Shown here: positions 9,149-17,099 of the stretch, piece after piece | How positions within the stretch are numbered: position 1 is the stretch's first letter | Layout: every line of letters begins with the position of its first letter | Source: Actinomycetota bacterium | Lineage (GTDB): Bacteria > Actinomycetota > Coriobacteriia > Anaerosomatales > Anaerosomataceae | Length of the DNA stretch: 64,000 nucleotides | NCBI GenBank assembly: GCA_009668945.1 | Contig: SBEH01000006.1 | Coordinates: 1-64,000, forward strand | Direction of reading: 5' to 3' | The notes under the pieces: generated by a model | What the model was told of the DNA's origin: nothing | Seen by the model: only the letters and a program-made list of their open reading frames with translations | Databases searched by the model: none | Program-made: the position numbers and the translations under genes

Positions 9149-9607
9149 TCATCCGCGGTCGCGCAGATCCTGGAAGAACTCCTTGAGTATCTGCCCGCAC
9201 TCGGCCTCGAGCACTCCGCTCGTCACTGTGAACCGGTGATTGAGCCGGGAATCGGCCGAGAGGTCGTAGAGCGTGCCCGCGGCCCCTGCCTTCGGGTCGG
9301 CGGCGCCGTACACCAGCCGGTCGATGCGAGCGTTCACCATCGCGCCGGCGCACATCGGACATGGTTCGAGCGTGACGTACAGAGTGCATCCCGAGAGGCG
9401 CCACCTGCCGAGCCGCTCGGCCGCCTGGCGCAGGGCGATCATCTCGGCGTGTGCGGTCGGGTCAGAGGCCGACTCCCGAGCGTTGCGACCGTGAGATACC
9501 ACCGCGCCTTCGCATACGAGCACCGCGCCGATAGGCACCTCGCCCTCGTCCGCCGCGAACCGCGCTTGCTCAAGCGCAAGCGCCATGTACAGCTCGTCGC
9601 CTTCCAT
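9149..9607 (-). CDS. tadA: tRNA-specific adenosine deaminase
   Basis: Converts A34 to inosine in tRNA-Arg(ACG), whose gene lies at 12938 in this window. The zinc-dependent cytidine deaminase-like fold is shown by HAEM (zinc ligand His and catalytic Glu) and PCPMC (two Cys ligands). Length is about 152 residues from ATG 9607; a GTG at 9649 would add 14 residues unlike family N-termini. The motif spacing and C-terminal helix LKEFFQDLR match TadA rather than other deaminases. Confidence 0.93.
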   Translation of the reverse strand: MEGDELYMALALEQARFAADEGEVPIGAVLVCEGAVVSHGRNARESASDPTAHAEMIALRQAAERLGRWRLSGCTLYVTLEPCPMCAGAMVNARIDRLVYGAADPKAGAAGTLYDLSADSRLNHRFTVTSGVLEAECGQILKEFFQDLRDRG

Positions 9608-9750
9608 GCATTCGATGCTACACCACCCCGGTTCTCCTGCAGGCGTCACATCGCGTTTCGCTCGCCAACCGACTATCCTCTATCGTGTGAGTACACGTGG
9701 TGCCGTGGGACGTTCCGGGCACCGTCGCGTGCGAGAACCGAGGAGCAGAC

Positions 9751-10710
9751 ATGGCCGAAGCTGACGCCGCGCAAAGCGCACTCCCGACCGATACGCCGCA
9801 ATCGACCCGGAACCAGGGCTCGCTCGGTCGCATCCTGCTGGCGGCGCTCGCCCTCATCTTGCTGGTCGCCCTCTGCGGGATCGGCGGCACGCAGACCGCG
9901 AAGACCCCGGACATCACCGGGATGACGCTCGACGAAGCGCGTGCCGCTTTGGAGGACGCCGGGTTCGATCTGGTCATCGAGGGTGAAGGAACCTCCGGAG
10001 CTGCTGACGGCTCCGCCGGGGGCGATGGCACCACGACAGCCGGCGGCAGCGCGACCGGCCAGACAGGGAGCGGCTCAGGCGGCGGCGAAGGGGATGACGG
10101 CTCCGGCGGGCAGGCTGGATCCACTGACGGGTCGCTGATCGTCGCGACACAGTCGCCCTCTCCTGGATCGCTGGTGCTGAAGGGCACGCGCGTTATCATC
10201 TCACTGTCGAGCGGCACGGCCGCCGACGGTGGCAGCGGGACCGGGGGCGGCTCTGCCACCGGTGGAACCGGCGGCGGGACGGGCGGATCCGGCAGCTCCG
10301 GCGCGACGGGTGGCGCGACCGGCGCGACGGGTGCCGGTGGTACGGGTGGCACCGGATCCGGCAGCAGTTCGACCGGCACCGGCACGGGCAGCGGCGCTGG
10401 TTCGAGTGGCGGTACCGCCGCAGCGGACGACCACATCACGATCGTCCCGTCGACGACTTCATCGCCAACCGACTCGCGGCCGGTCATCCCGTTCGTCGGC
10501 AACATGACGCAGGCTGCGGGCACTGCGCTCCTGCAGGGCGCGGGCTACTCGGTGACCATCGGGTACGGCACGACCACAGCGGGTGTGACCTCGGGACATA
10601 TCTACGCCCAGGAGCCGCCCTTCTACTCGCATGCCTCGCCTGGAACCACGGTCAAGATATGGGTGTCCACGGGCGCCCCTGCGGGCGGCGAGTATCCGAC
10701 CGGCCGCTAG
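9751..10710 (+). CDS. Single-pass PASTA-domain protein with low-complexity inserts
   Basis: 319 residues; AGGAG at 9741-9745 supports ATG 9751. A short cytoplasmic N-terminus is followed by one membrane helix (about 27-46) and an extracellular region. The first PASTA unit begins at PDITGMTLDEARAALEDAG (about 53-71), is broken by about 45 residues of Gly/Ser/Thr-rich sequence, and resumes with the SPSPGSLVLKGT half. About 80 more low-complexity residues lead to a second PASTA-like unit (about 245-310). There is no kinase domain. It may bind peptidoglycan or muropeptides, as PASTA domains do in PknB (inference). Confidence 0.75.
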   Translation: MAEADAAQSALPTDTPQSTRNQGSLGRILLAALALILLVALCGIGGTQTAKTPDITGMTLDEARAALEDAGFDLVIEGEGTSGAADGSAGGDGTTTAGGSATGQTGSGSGGGEGDDGSGGQAGSTDGSLIVATQSPSPGSLVLKGTRVIISLSSGTAADGGSGTGGGSATGGTGGGTGGSGSSGATGGATGATGAGGTGGTGSGSSSTGTGTGSGAGSSGGTAAADDHITIVPSTTSSPTDSRPVIPFVGNMTQAAGTALLQGAGYSVTIGYGTTTAGVTSGHIYAQEPPFYSHASPGTTVKIWVSTGAPAGGEYPTGR

Positions 10711-10755
10711 AGCCGCCCGATTCCGCGCGTGCTATCCTCCACAGTGCCGCTTCGC

Positions 10756-10845
10756 GGAGGGGTGGCAGAGCGGTTGATCGCCCTGGTCTTGAAAACCAGT
10801 AGGCCCGCAAGGGTCTCGTGGGTTCGAATCCCACCCCCTCCGCCA
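10756..10845 (+). tRNA. tRNA-Ser(UGA)
   Basis: A class II tRNA with encoded CCA. Acceptor GGAGGGG pairs with CCCCTCC; anticodon stem CTGGT/ACCAG encloses CTTGAAA, anticodon TGA. Variable arm GGCCCGCAAGGGTC is long, as expected for serine. A TATCCT at 10733 could be the -10, without a good -35. Confidence 0.96.
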
Positions 10846-10877
10846 TATCGGCCCGCCACACGCCCACAGGGAGCCGG

Positions 10878-12029
10878 ATGTTCGCCCTGAGAGAACTGCT
10901 CGGCAGCAAGCTGAAGTTCGGGCTGATCGCGCTCGCGATCGGACTGGTCGTGTCGCTCACAATGGTGACCTCCGCTATGTCCGAGGGGCTGCTCACGGGC
11001 ATGTCGGGCGCCAAGTCATCGCTTGCGGCCGACGGCCTCGTCTTCCAGCGCGACACCTACCCCACGCTCGAGCGCTCGATCATCACCGCCGACGACCTCG
11101 CCACCATCGCGAGCACGCCGGGCGTGAGGAGCGCCTACGGTGTCGGCCACACGTTCGCGAGCGTGGGCTCCACGGACGAGGCTTTCGACATCCGCGTCTT
11201 CGGCCTCGGAGACCGCGCCGACCAGCTTCCGATCGTCGAGGGCACTGGCGACCTGGGACCCGATGAGGCGATCGCCGACGTCACCGCCAAGCTCGAGGGC
11301 ATCGAGATCGGTGACACAGTCACGCTCACGCCGGTGGACGCGGAACTCACCGTTGTCGGCTTCACCGAACACCGCCGGTACGTCATGGTGCCGACGTTCT
11401 TCGTCAGCCTGCCGACGTGGGAGAAGCTGCACGTCGCCTCCGTCCTCGGTCGGGTGAAGGACGAGGGCGGCGTGGATGCGGCGGCGGCGGCGCAGATGGA
11501 GGCCGAGTTCTCCGGAAGCGCCTCGATCGCCGCAATCGACCTCGAGGACGGCGTGACACTTGCCGATGTCCAGGCCGAGTTCGGCGACCGCTACACGGTC
11601 GCAACTCCGGTCGAGGCGGCGCGCGGCGGCAACGGCATGCCCGAGATGATCCTTGCGGTGAGCGGCATCCAGGTGGCATCCATCGTGATCGGCGCGCTGC
11701 TCGTAGGCGTCTTCTTCTACATCACGACGCTGCACAAGACGACCCAGATCGCGGCCGTGAAGGCGATCGGCGCCTCCAATTCGTACCTGTACCTCGAACT
11801 CATCATCCAGATCACTCTGCTCGTGGCCATCGCCACCGTCCTCGGAACGGTCCTGGCACTCGGAGCAGGCGCCGGCATGCCACCGATGATGGCATTCGAT
11901 CCCGACCCGGGCAGATGGGCCATCGCGGTGCTTGCGGTCTTCGGCACGGCCTATCTCGGCAGCCTGTTCTCGTTGCGCAGCATTCTCAAGACGGATCCCG
12001 CCACGGCGCTCGGCAGAACGGAGCTCTAG
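10878..12029 (+). CDS. ABC transporter permease, FtsX/MacB-like
   Basis: 383 residues. One helix at the N-terminus (about 13-33) precedes a large extracytoplasmic domain (about 40-255). Three helices (about 262-285, 313-337, 350-372) form the FtsX permease unit, the architecture of MacB/LolE/DevC-type exporters that act on extracytoplasmic substrates rather than pumping through a channel. A leading GGGAG motif supports ATG 10878. The ATPase gene starts 5 bases downstream, making a two-gene transporter. The substrate cannot be read from sequence. Confidence 0.85.
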   Translation: MFALRELLGSKLKFGLIALAIGLVVSLTMVTSAMSEGLLTGMSGAKSSLAADGLVFQRDTYPTLERSIITADDLATIASTPGVRSAYGVGHTFASVGSTDEAFDIRVFGLGDRADQLPIVEGTGDLGPDEAIADVTAKLEGIEIGDTVTLTPVDAELTVVGFTEHRRYVMVPTFFVSLPTWEKLHVASVLGRVKDEGGVDAAAAAQMEAEFSGSASIAAIDLEDGVTLADVQAEFGDRYTVATPVEAARGGNGMPEMILAVSGIQVASIVIGALLVGVFFYITTLHKTTQIAAVKAIGASNSYLYLELIIQITLLVAIATVLGTVLALGAGAGMPPMMAFDPDPGRWAIAVLAVFGTAYLGSLFSLRSILKTDPATALGRTEL

Positions 12030-12034
12030 GGCGC

Positions 12035-12700
12035 ATGTTCGAGGTCAGGAACATCACGAAGACCTACGGAAGCGGCCGCACGCAGGTGACCGCGCTTGAC
12101 GACGTGTCCTTCACGCTCGACCGGGGTCGCCTGCTCGCAGTCCTCGGACCCAGCGGCTCGGGGAAGACCACGCTCGTCTCGATCATCGCCGGCCTGCTGC
12201 AGCCCACCTCAGGGGAGATCGTCATCGGCGGACAACCCGTGCATTTGCGGTCGGCCGCCGAAGCCGCGCGCTTCCGCCGCAAGGAGGTCGGGCTGGTGTT
12301 CCAGGACCACCACCTGGTGCCGTACCTCACCGCGCGCGACAACCTGCTGCTCGTGCCGCACCTTTCGGGCCGCGTGTCCCGCGCCGATCGCGACCGCGCA
12401 GACGGCCTGCTCGCGGACTTCGGACTGGCAGAGCGCGCCACGCACAAGCCGGGCGTACTCTCCGGAGGCGAGCGCCAGCGTGTCGCGATCGCGCGCGCGC
12501 TCATGAACGTGCCCGAGATAATGCTGGTGGACGAACCCACGGCAAGCCTCGACACGGAGCGCGGCCTCCAGGTCGTTGAGCTGCTGAAACAGCAGATCCA
12601 CGAGCGCGGTATGACCTGCATCATGGTAACTCACGACCCGCGGATGGCCGAGCACGCCGATGAGGAGTTGCGGCTGCTGGACGGGCGAGTCGTGGTCTAG
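12035..12700 (+). CDS. ABC transporter ATP-binding protein (LolD/DevA type)
   Basis: 221 residues with a complete nucleotide-binding domain: Walker A GPSGSGKT, Q-loop VFQD, signature LSGGERQRVAIARAL, Walker B IMLVDEPTASLD and the switch His in VTHDP. Length and motif style fit the LolD/MacB-N/FtsE branch, the partners of FtsX-like permeases such as the gene immediately upstream. It powers mechanotransmission by that permease. The operon ends here; a tRNA promoter follows. Confidence 0.92.
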   Translation: MFEVRNITKTYGSGRTQVTALDDVSFTLDRGRLLAVLGPSGSGKTTLVSIIAGLLQPTSGEIVIGGQPVHLRSAAEAARFRRKEVGLVFQDHHLVPYLTARDNLLLVPHLSGRVSRADRDRADGLLADFGLAERATHKPGVLSGGERQRVAIARALMNVPEIMLVDEPTASLDTERGLQVVELLKQQIHERGMTCIMVTHDPRMAEHADEELRLLDGRVVV

Positions 12701-12740
12701 CGACGGCCCTGATCGGGGGTCACCGGATTCCCGCCGCAGG

Positions 12741-12771
12741 TTGTGACGCTCTCCGCGCGCCCTGCTACAAT
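12741..12771 (+). promoter_or_regulatory. Putative promoter for tRNA-Ser(GCU)
   Basis: TTGTGA (12741-12746) and TACAAT (12766-12771) lie 19 bases apart, 21 bases before the tRNA 5' end. The -10 is good; the -35 and spacing are less so. Confidence 0.5.
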
Positions 12772-12792
12772 GGGCGGCGCTTCTCCTCAAGC

Positions 12793-12886
12793 GGAGAGTT
12801 GGCCGAGTCGGCTGAAGGCGCTCGCCTGCTAAGCGAGTAAGGGGCTAAGAGCCCCTTCGAGGGTTCGAATCCCTCACTCTCCGCCA
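12793..12886 (+). tRNA. tRNA-Ser(GCU)
   Basis: A class II tRNA, CCA encoded. Acceptor GGAGAGT/ACTCTCC, anticodon stem CTCGC/GCGAG around CTGCTAA, anticodon GCT (reads AGC/AGU). The long variable arm GGGGCTAAGAGCCCC is a near-perfect hairpin. Confidence 0.97.
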
Positions 12887-12937
12887 TTTGACATCTCGTG
12901 TGCGAGCAGGCAGGATACATGAGCCTCGCGCACATAC

Positions 12938-13014
12938 GCGCCCTTAGCTCAGCCGGATAGAGCGTCTGACTACGAATCAGAAGGTCGGGGGTTCGAATCC
13001 CTCAGGGCGCGCCA
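12938..13014 (+). tRNA. tRNA-Arg(ACG)
   Basis: Class I tRNA, CCA encoded. Acceptor GCGCCCT/AGGGCGC, anticodon stem TCTGA/TCAGA around CTACGAA, anticodon ACG. Its A34 is the standard substrate of TadA, encoded at 9149-9607. A perfect TTGACA occurs at 12888-12893 between the two tRNAs, followed by a weak GATACA, so this tRNA may have its own promoter. Confidence 0.97.
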
Positions 13015-13025
13015 CTGCTTGAGAT

Positions 13026-13056
13026 CGAAGGCCTCGCCGACCGCTGCGGGCCTTCG
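13026..13056 (+). terminator. Hairpin downstream of tRNA-Arg(ACG)
   Basis: An 8-base perfect inverted repeat (CGAAGGCC/GGCCTTCG) with a 15-base loop, 11 bases after the tRNA. TTGCG follows rather than a true T-run, so it may be a weak terminator or a processing signal. Confidence 0.4.
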
Positions 13057-13186
13057 TTGCGTCTGTGCGCGCCACACCCCGCCAAGGCGCTCCGCAGTCC
13101 GAGAACCCCATGACCGCCGCACGCGTCCAACGGGTATGACACCCGAAAGGGCGCGCATGCGCCCGCGGAATCCGAAAGGGGCAGCT

Positions 13187-13897
13187 ATGAGCAAACGGTT
13201 CATCGTCGCCGTGGTGCTGGTGGTCGTTCTTCTCGCACTCGGCGGATGCCAGACGAAGGTCGTCACCACCGAGGGCGCGGCGCCTCTGTACACCGTGACG
13301 GCATCCGGCAACGGCAAGACCGTCGCCGCTCCAGACATCGCCGAGATGTACTTCGGCGCGACGGTGATGGCCGACGACGCCAAGGCCGCCCTCTCGCAGG
13401 CGAACGACATCGCAGAGCAGGTCGCGAAGGCTGTGAAGGGAGCGGGCGTGGCCTCCGAGGACATCCAGACCGCGAATATCAGCGTCTGGCCGGAACAGAA
13501 CAGCGAGGGCGGCAAGATCGTCATCACGGGCTACCGCGCCAGCATCCAGGTGCGCGCCCGCGTGCGGGACATCGATTCCGTCGGCGATGTCATCGGGGCG
13601 GCGACTGAGGCCGGTGCCAACGAGATCAGCGGTCCGACGTTCACCCTCGACGACGACTCGGACGTGCGCAACGAGGCCATCGAGCTCGCCATCGATGATG
13701 CGCGCAAGCGCGCCGAGGTCATGGCGAAGGCCGCGGGCAAGTCACTCGGCGAGATCATCAGCGTTAGCGAAGCCGGGCTGAGCACGCCTATCTACTACGC
13801 CGCCGCCGACAGCGCGATGGGAGGGGGCTCCGTTGGCGTCGAGCCCGGCCAGCTGGACATCACAGCGAGTGTGACGGTGGTGTTCGAACTCAAGTAG
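13187..13897 (+). CDS. SIMPL-domain (DUF541) lipoprotein
   Basis: 236 residues. A lipoprotein signal peptide ends in the lipobox LGGC (Cys about 21), so the protein should be tethered outside the membrane. The remainder is a SIMPL/DUF541 domain, recognised by VTASGNGKTVAAPDIAEM and the C-terminal VEPGQLDITASVTVVFELK. The biochemical role of this family is unsettled (oxidative-stress links are reported for some members). ATG 13187 follows an A/G-rich GAAAGGGGCAG leader. The PEGA protein gene starts 20 bases downstream. Confidence 0.85.
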   Translation: MSKRFIVAVVLVVVLLALGGCQTKVVTTEGAAPLYTVTASGNGKTVAAPDIAEMYFGATVMADDAKAALSQANDIAEQVAKAVKGAGVASEDIQTANISVWPEQNSEGGKIVITGYRASIQVRARVRDIDSVGDVIGAATEAGANEISGPTFTLDDDSDVRNEAIELAIDDARKRAEVMAKAAGKSLGEIISVSEAGLSTPIYYAAADSAMGGGSVGVEPGQLDITASVTVVFELK

Positions 13898-13917
13898 TAT
13901 GAGCGCCGGGGGTGACG

Positions 13918-15630
13918 ATGGAGGAGTACCGGAGCCGCCGGCGGGGATCGAGAAAGACCTTCAGCGGTAAGTACGGGACGATCGACCCCGCACGGACGAT
14001 CGCGCGGCGAAGCGCGCGCAACGTCGCCCGACCGCGGGCGCAACGCGCCGAGAAACCGCAGTACGTATCGCGCCGCGCGCACAAGCAGCGCGGCGGCCGA
14101 GGCCCGAGGCCGGTGCCCACGGCCGCGGCGCGGCTGCGGCAGATCGGCATCGTCGCAGGAATCGCGGGCGCAGTAGCCCTCGGCGTGTTCTTGTACTCCC
14201 GGCCGGTCACCGTCGAAATAGTCGCCTCCCCTTCGGATGCGATGGTGCTCTTCGACGGTTCGGTTGCCGGAACCGGTACGCTCGAAGTAGCCGACCTCAA
14301 GCCGGGCATGCACGAGGTGCATGTCGAGCGCACCGGCTACCGCTCCGTGACCGAGCAAGTCGAACTCAAGCGGATGCGGACGACCAAGCTGGAGTACCGC
14401 CTCGACCCGCTGCCGCAGACGGTCTCTGTCGTCACGCATCCCGAGGGCGCCAAGGTAACGCTCACGCCCGAGACCGGAGACGCAGTGACGGGCACCGGCC
14501 CGTTCAACGCCGAGGTGCTCTCGGGATCGCTAGTCGTGCGGATCGAGAAGGAGGGCTACAACACCTTCGAGCAGGAGTACTCGATCGACTCCCCTGTCGA
14601 ACTCGAGTACTACCTTGATCCCGAGGGCCAAGTACTCCACGGCCTCGGCTTGATCGCAACGCTCGGTGCGCCGAAGGGCGTGTCGGTGACCCACGACGGC
14701 AGCGAAGCGTGGACGAGCATCCTCGATGGCCCGCCGTCGATCCAGATCTTCAACCCTCGCACCGGCGAGCTGATCGGATCCATCGACCTCGGAGAATATG
14801 GCGCGGTGGAGGTCATCTTCAACAAGGCGGGCACGCTCGCGTACACGAGCCAGATGGAGACGGCCAAGTGCTTCGAGATCGACGTGAAGACCCGCCAGGT
14901 GCTCCGCGAGTTCGATACCGAAAGCGCGTGGACGAAGTGGGTGGAGCTCTCGCCGGACGAGAAGACGCTATACGCCAGCAACTGGTCGGGCGACGATGTC
15001 TCGGTCATCGACCTCAGCACCGGCGAGCTGGTGAAGCGCATCGGCGTGTCGGACACCCCGCGCGGGATGTACGCCACCGAGGACGGGAAGCGCCTGTACG
15101 TCGCCGGCTTCGACTCGGGTGACCTCGAGGTGATCGACCTCAAGACGTGGACGCGCACCACGCTGTTCACCGACGGCGGCGCGCTTCGGCACATCGTGGC
15201 CGACGAGAAGACCGGGCGGCTGTTCATCTCGGACATGAACAAGGACGTCATCTGGGTGCACGACGTGAAGACCGGCGTCACTACGAAGTTCGTGGACACG
15301 GACGAGAAGCCGAACACGATCGACCTCACGCCCGACGGCAAGATGCTCTTCGTGAGCTGCCGGGGTGAGAACAACCCGAAGTCGTACTACATCCCCGGGC
15401 CCGAATGGGGCTCGATCCTCGTGTTCGACACGGCCACAGGGGCGCCTCTGGACGCGCTCATCGCGGGCAACCAGCCCACCGCGCTCGACGTCTCCGATGA
15501 CGGGAAGCTGCTCATCTTCAGCGACTTCCTCGACAACCGCTTGCGAGTGTATGAGATCCCGCCGTACGAGACGTTCGCCAAGGCCGGCGGTGGCCGGTAC
15601 GAGGCTCACTTCGCCGAGATCGCGAAATGA
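13918..15630 (+). CDS. PEGA-domain and beta-propeller membrane protein
   Basis: 570 residues. An Arg-rich cytoplasmic N-terminus (about 1-70) and one membrane helix (about 78-95) are followed by two tandem PEGA domains (about 97-160 and 163-225), where GYRS and GYNTF mark the domain ends. A YVTN/NHL-like beta-propeller (about 240-555) has repeats such as LSPDEKTLYASN and LTPDGKMLFVSC. It probably projects from the membrane as a scaffold or ligand-binding surface protein. The strongly basic N-tail could contact nucleic acid or lipid heads (inference). GTG 13912 is an alternative start. It overlaps the next gene by 4 bases. Confidence 0.85.
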   Translation: MEEYRSRRRGSRKTFSGKYGTIDPARTIARRSARNVARPRAQRAEKPQYVSRRAHKQRGGRGPRPVPTAAARLRQIGIVAGIAGAVALGVFLYSRPVTVEIVASPSDAMVLFDGSVAGTGTLEVADLKPGMHEVHVERTGYRSVTEQVELKRMRTTKLEYRLDPLPQTVSVVTHPEGAKVTLTPETGDAVTGTGPFNAEVLSGSLVVRIEKEGYNTFEQEYSIDSPVELEYYLDPEGQVLHGLGLIATLGAPKGVSVTHDGSEAWTSILDGPPSIQIFNPRTGELIGSIDLGEYGAVEVIFNKAGTLAYTSQMETAKCFEIDVKTRQVLREFDTESAWTKWVELSPDEKTLYASNWSGDDVSVIDLSTGELVKRIGVSDTPRGMYATEDGKRLYVAGFDSGDLEVIDLKTWTRTTLFTDGGALRHIVADEKTGRLFISDMNKDVIWVHDVKTGVTTKFVDTDEKPNTIDLTPDGKMLFVSCRGENNPKSYYIPGPEWGSILVFDTATGAPLDALIAGNQPTALDVSDDGKLLIFSDFLDNRLRVYEIPPYETFAKAGGGRYEAHFAEIAK

Positions 15631-16088
15631 CCGCGATGGGAGTGTGGCGGCGAGCGGGTATCGCGGCAATCGTCGCCCTGATAGCCGCGCTCGCGTACCA
15701 GGCGATCGGCGTGGCGGTGTTCCTGCCGCGGTTCGCCGACGACGACCCGCGGGCAGTGGTCGGCGCGTACTACGAGGCCCAGCGCTGGGGCTATCGCGCG
15801 ATCGCCGAGCAGGCGCTCTCGCCCGAGCTGCGAGAGCTGTACCACGCTCCGAACGCGGTGCGCGGCCTGACCGATGACGCGTTCCTCTCGCACGATCTGC
15901 AGGTGACACAGCCCGCCGAGATAGTGCTCGGCCGCGAGTACGCCGAGGAACGGCAGTTGGTGGCCGAGTACCACTCCGTTTGGAACAGCGGGCCTCTCGG
16001 GCCGCCAGGCGGACGGTATCTCTTTCTCTACGTCGGCCGAGATGCCGGTGAACCCTGGCGGATCACCAGCATCGGCACCGGGCCGTAG
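15627..16088 (+). CDS. Small membrane-anchored protein of unknown function
   Basis: 153 residues whose ATG overlaps the stop of the PEGA protein (ATGA), so the two are translationally coupled. One N-terminal membrane helix (about 9-32) precedes an extracytoplasmic alpha+beta domain containing an AVVGAYYEAQRWGYRAIAEQ helix and closing strands with PWRITSIGTGP. That outline resembles NTF2-like/DUF4878 lipoprotein folds, but no family is assigned. Likely a partner of the propeller protein. Confidence 0.7.
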   Translation: MTAMGVWRRAGIAAIVALIAALAYQAIGVAVFLPRFADDDPRAVVGAYYEAQRWGYRAIAEQALSPELRELYHAPNAVRGLTDDAFLSHDLQVTQPAEIVLGREYAEERQLVAEYHSVWNSGPLGPPGGRYLFLYVGRDAGEPWRITSIGTGP

Positions 16089-16163
16089 CCGCCAGCATCC
16101 GCATGGACGCACGCGCGGTTCGGGAATACGCTCTACGTACGCCAGTCTCTGGGAGGAGACGAG

Positions 16164-17033
16164 ATGAACTGCCCTGCTTGCGGCGCGCTGAACCCTGACG
16201 GCAAGGAGTTCTGCGGCGACTGCGGCGCGCATCTGCCGCACGACGCCGTCGCGGCCGGGCCGGCGGCGGAGACACCGCCGCCGCCTCCCCCCAAGAAGAA
16301 GACGGGCCTCATCATCGGCATCGCGGCCGGAGTGCTCGCCCTCTGCCTGCTCGGCTGCTGCATCACTCTCTTCCTCATCCCGACGGATGACACCACCGAT
16401 ACGACCTCGGCCGATAGCGACACCATCGTCGTCGAGGCCGAAGGCGAGCGCGGCAAGATCGTGATCCACCCGGAGCAGGGGTTCTCGGACTCGATGGATG
16501 CTCTGACGGACGTCGCCGATCAGTACTACCGTGGCGCCGACTGGTGGTACCTCGAGATAGTCATCGAGGGCGAGAAGGAGGAATACTACATCACCCCGGA
16601 CGAGACGACATACGACAAGGGCGTGATTCTCGAGAAGCGCGACGGTGAGTGGTTCGTGACCGACGTGTACACCGTCGACATGAGCCAGATAGCCGTTGAG
16701 GAAGGCACCGATACGACAGCCGATACGACCACGGCCTCCACACCCGAAGAGGGCGCTGCGACTGCCGTGAACGCGCTCCTGTTGGCCATGATGGAAGGCC
16801 GGATCGACGACGCGTACGCGGTTTCGACGCCACCGATGTCCGACTACGACCTCAGCGTGTTCACGGGCGAGTTCACGGACTGGGAGTTCCTCGGAGCCGA
16901 TGTGCAGGACGACAGCAGCGTCGTGGTTCTGTTCACGATGACCTGGTCTGATGCGACGCAGTCAAACGCCGCGGCCGTCGTGATCGAAGACAGCGGAGCC
17001 TGGTACGTTTCGGACATGAGCGATACCGAGTAG
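16164..17033 (+). CDS. Zinc-ribbon membrane protein
   Basis: 289 residues. The N-terminal zinc ribbon (CPACG...CGDCG, residues 3-22) sits in the cytoplasm, followed by a Pro-run, a KKK stop and one membrane helix (about 48-72). The extracytoplasmic part is acidic, Thr/Asp-rich and has two similar domains (about 105-170 and 195-288), each resembling a small DUF4878/NTF2-like fold. GGGAGGAGACGAG before ATG 16164 is a strong ribosome site. Possibly a sensor or envelope chaperone; HtrA is encoded 66 bases downstream. Confidence 0.75.
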   Translation: MNCPACGALNPDGKEFCGDCGAHLPHDAVAAGPAAETPPPPPPKKKTGLIIGIAAGVLALCLLGCCITLFLIPTDDTTDTTSADSDTIVVEAEGERGKIVIHPEQGFSDSMDALTDVADQYYRGADWWYLEIVIEGEKEEYYITPDETTYDKGVILEKRDGEWFVTDVYTVDMSQIAVEEGTDTTADTTTASTPEEGAATAVNALLLAMMEGRIDDAYAVSTPPMSDYDLSVFTGEFTDWEFLGADVQDDSSVVVLFTMTWSDATQSNAAAVVIEDSGAWYVSDMSDTE

Positions 17034-17099
17034 CGAATCCGCGCGCCGGCTGAGCCGGCAACCTGGCACGACCACGAGACCAAGGGAGGGCGTTCGGCA

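Noticed and set aside
9608-9750. Possible SRP RNA gene next to tadA, a frequent arrangement
   Set aside because: I looked for the conserved GGAAGG...AGCAG loop and did not find it.
10000-10420. GGCACC/GGTACC-type repetitive stretch resembling a tandem repeat
   Set aside because: It is the low-complexity Gly/Ser/Thr part of the PASTA protein; kept as a finding about the protein, not as an element.
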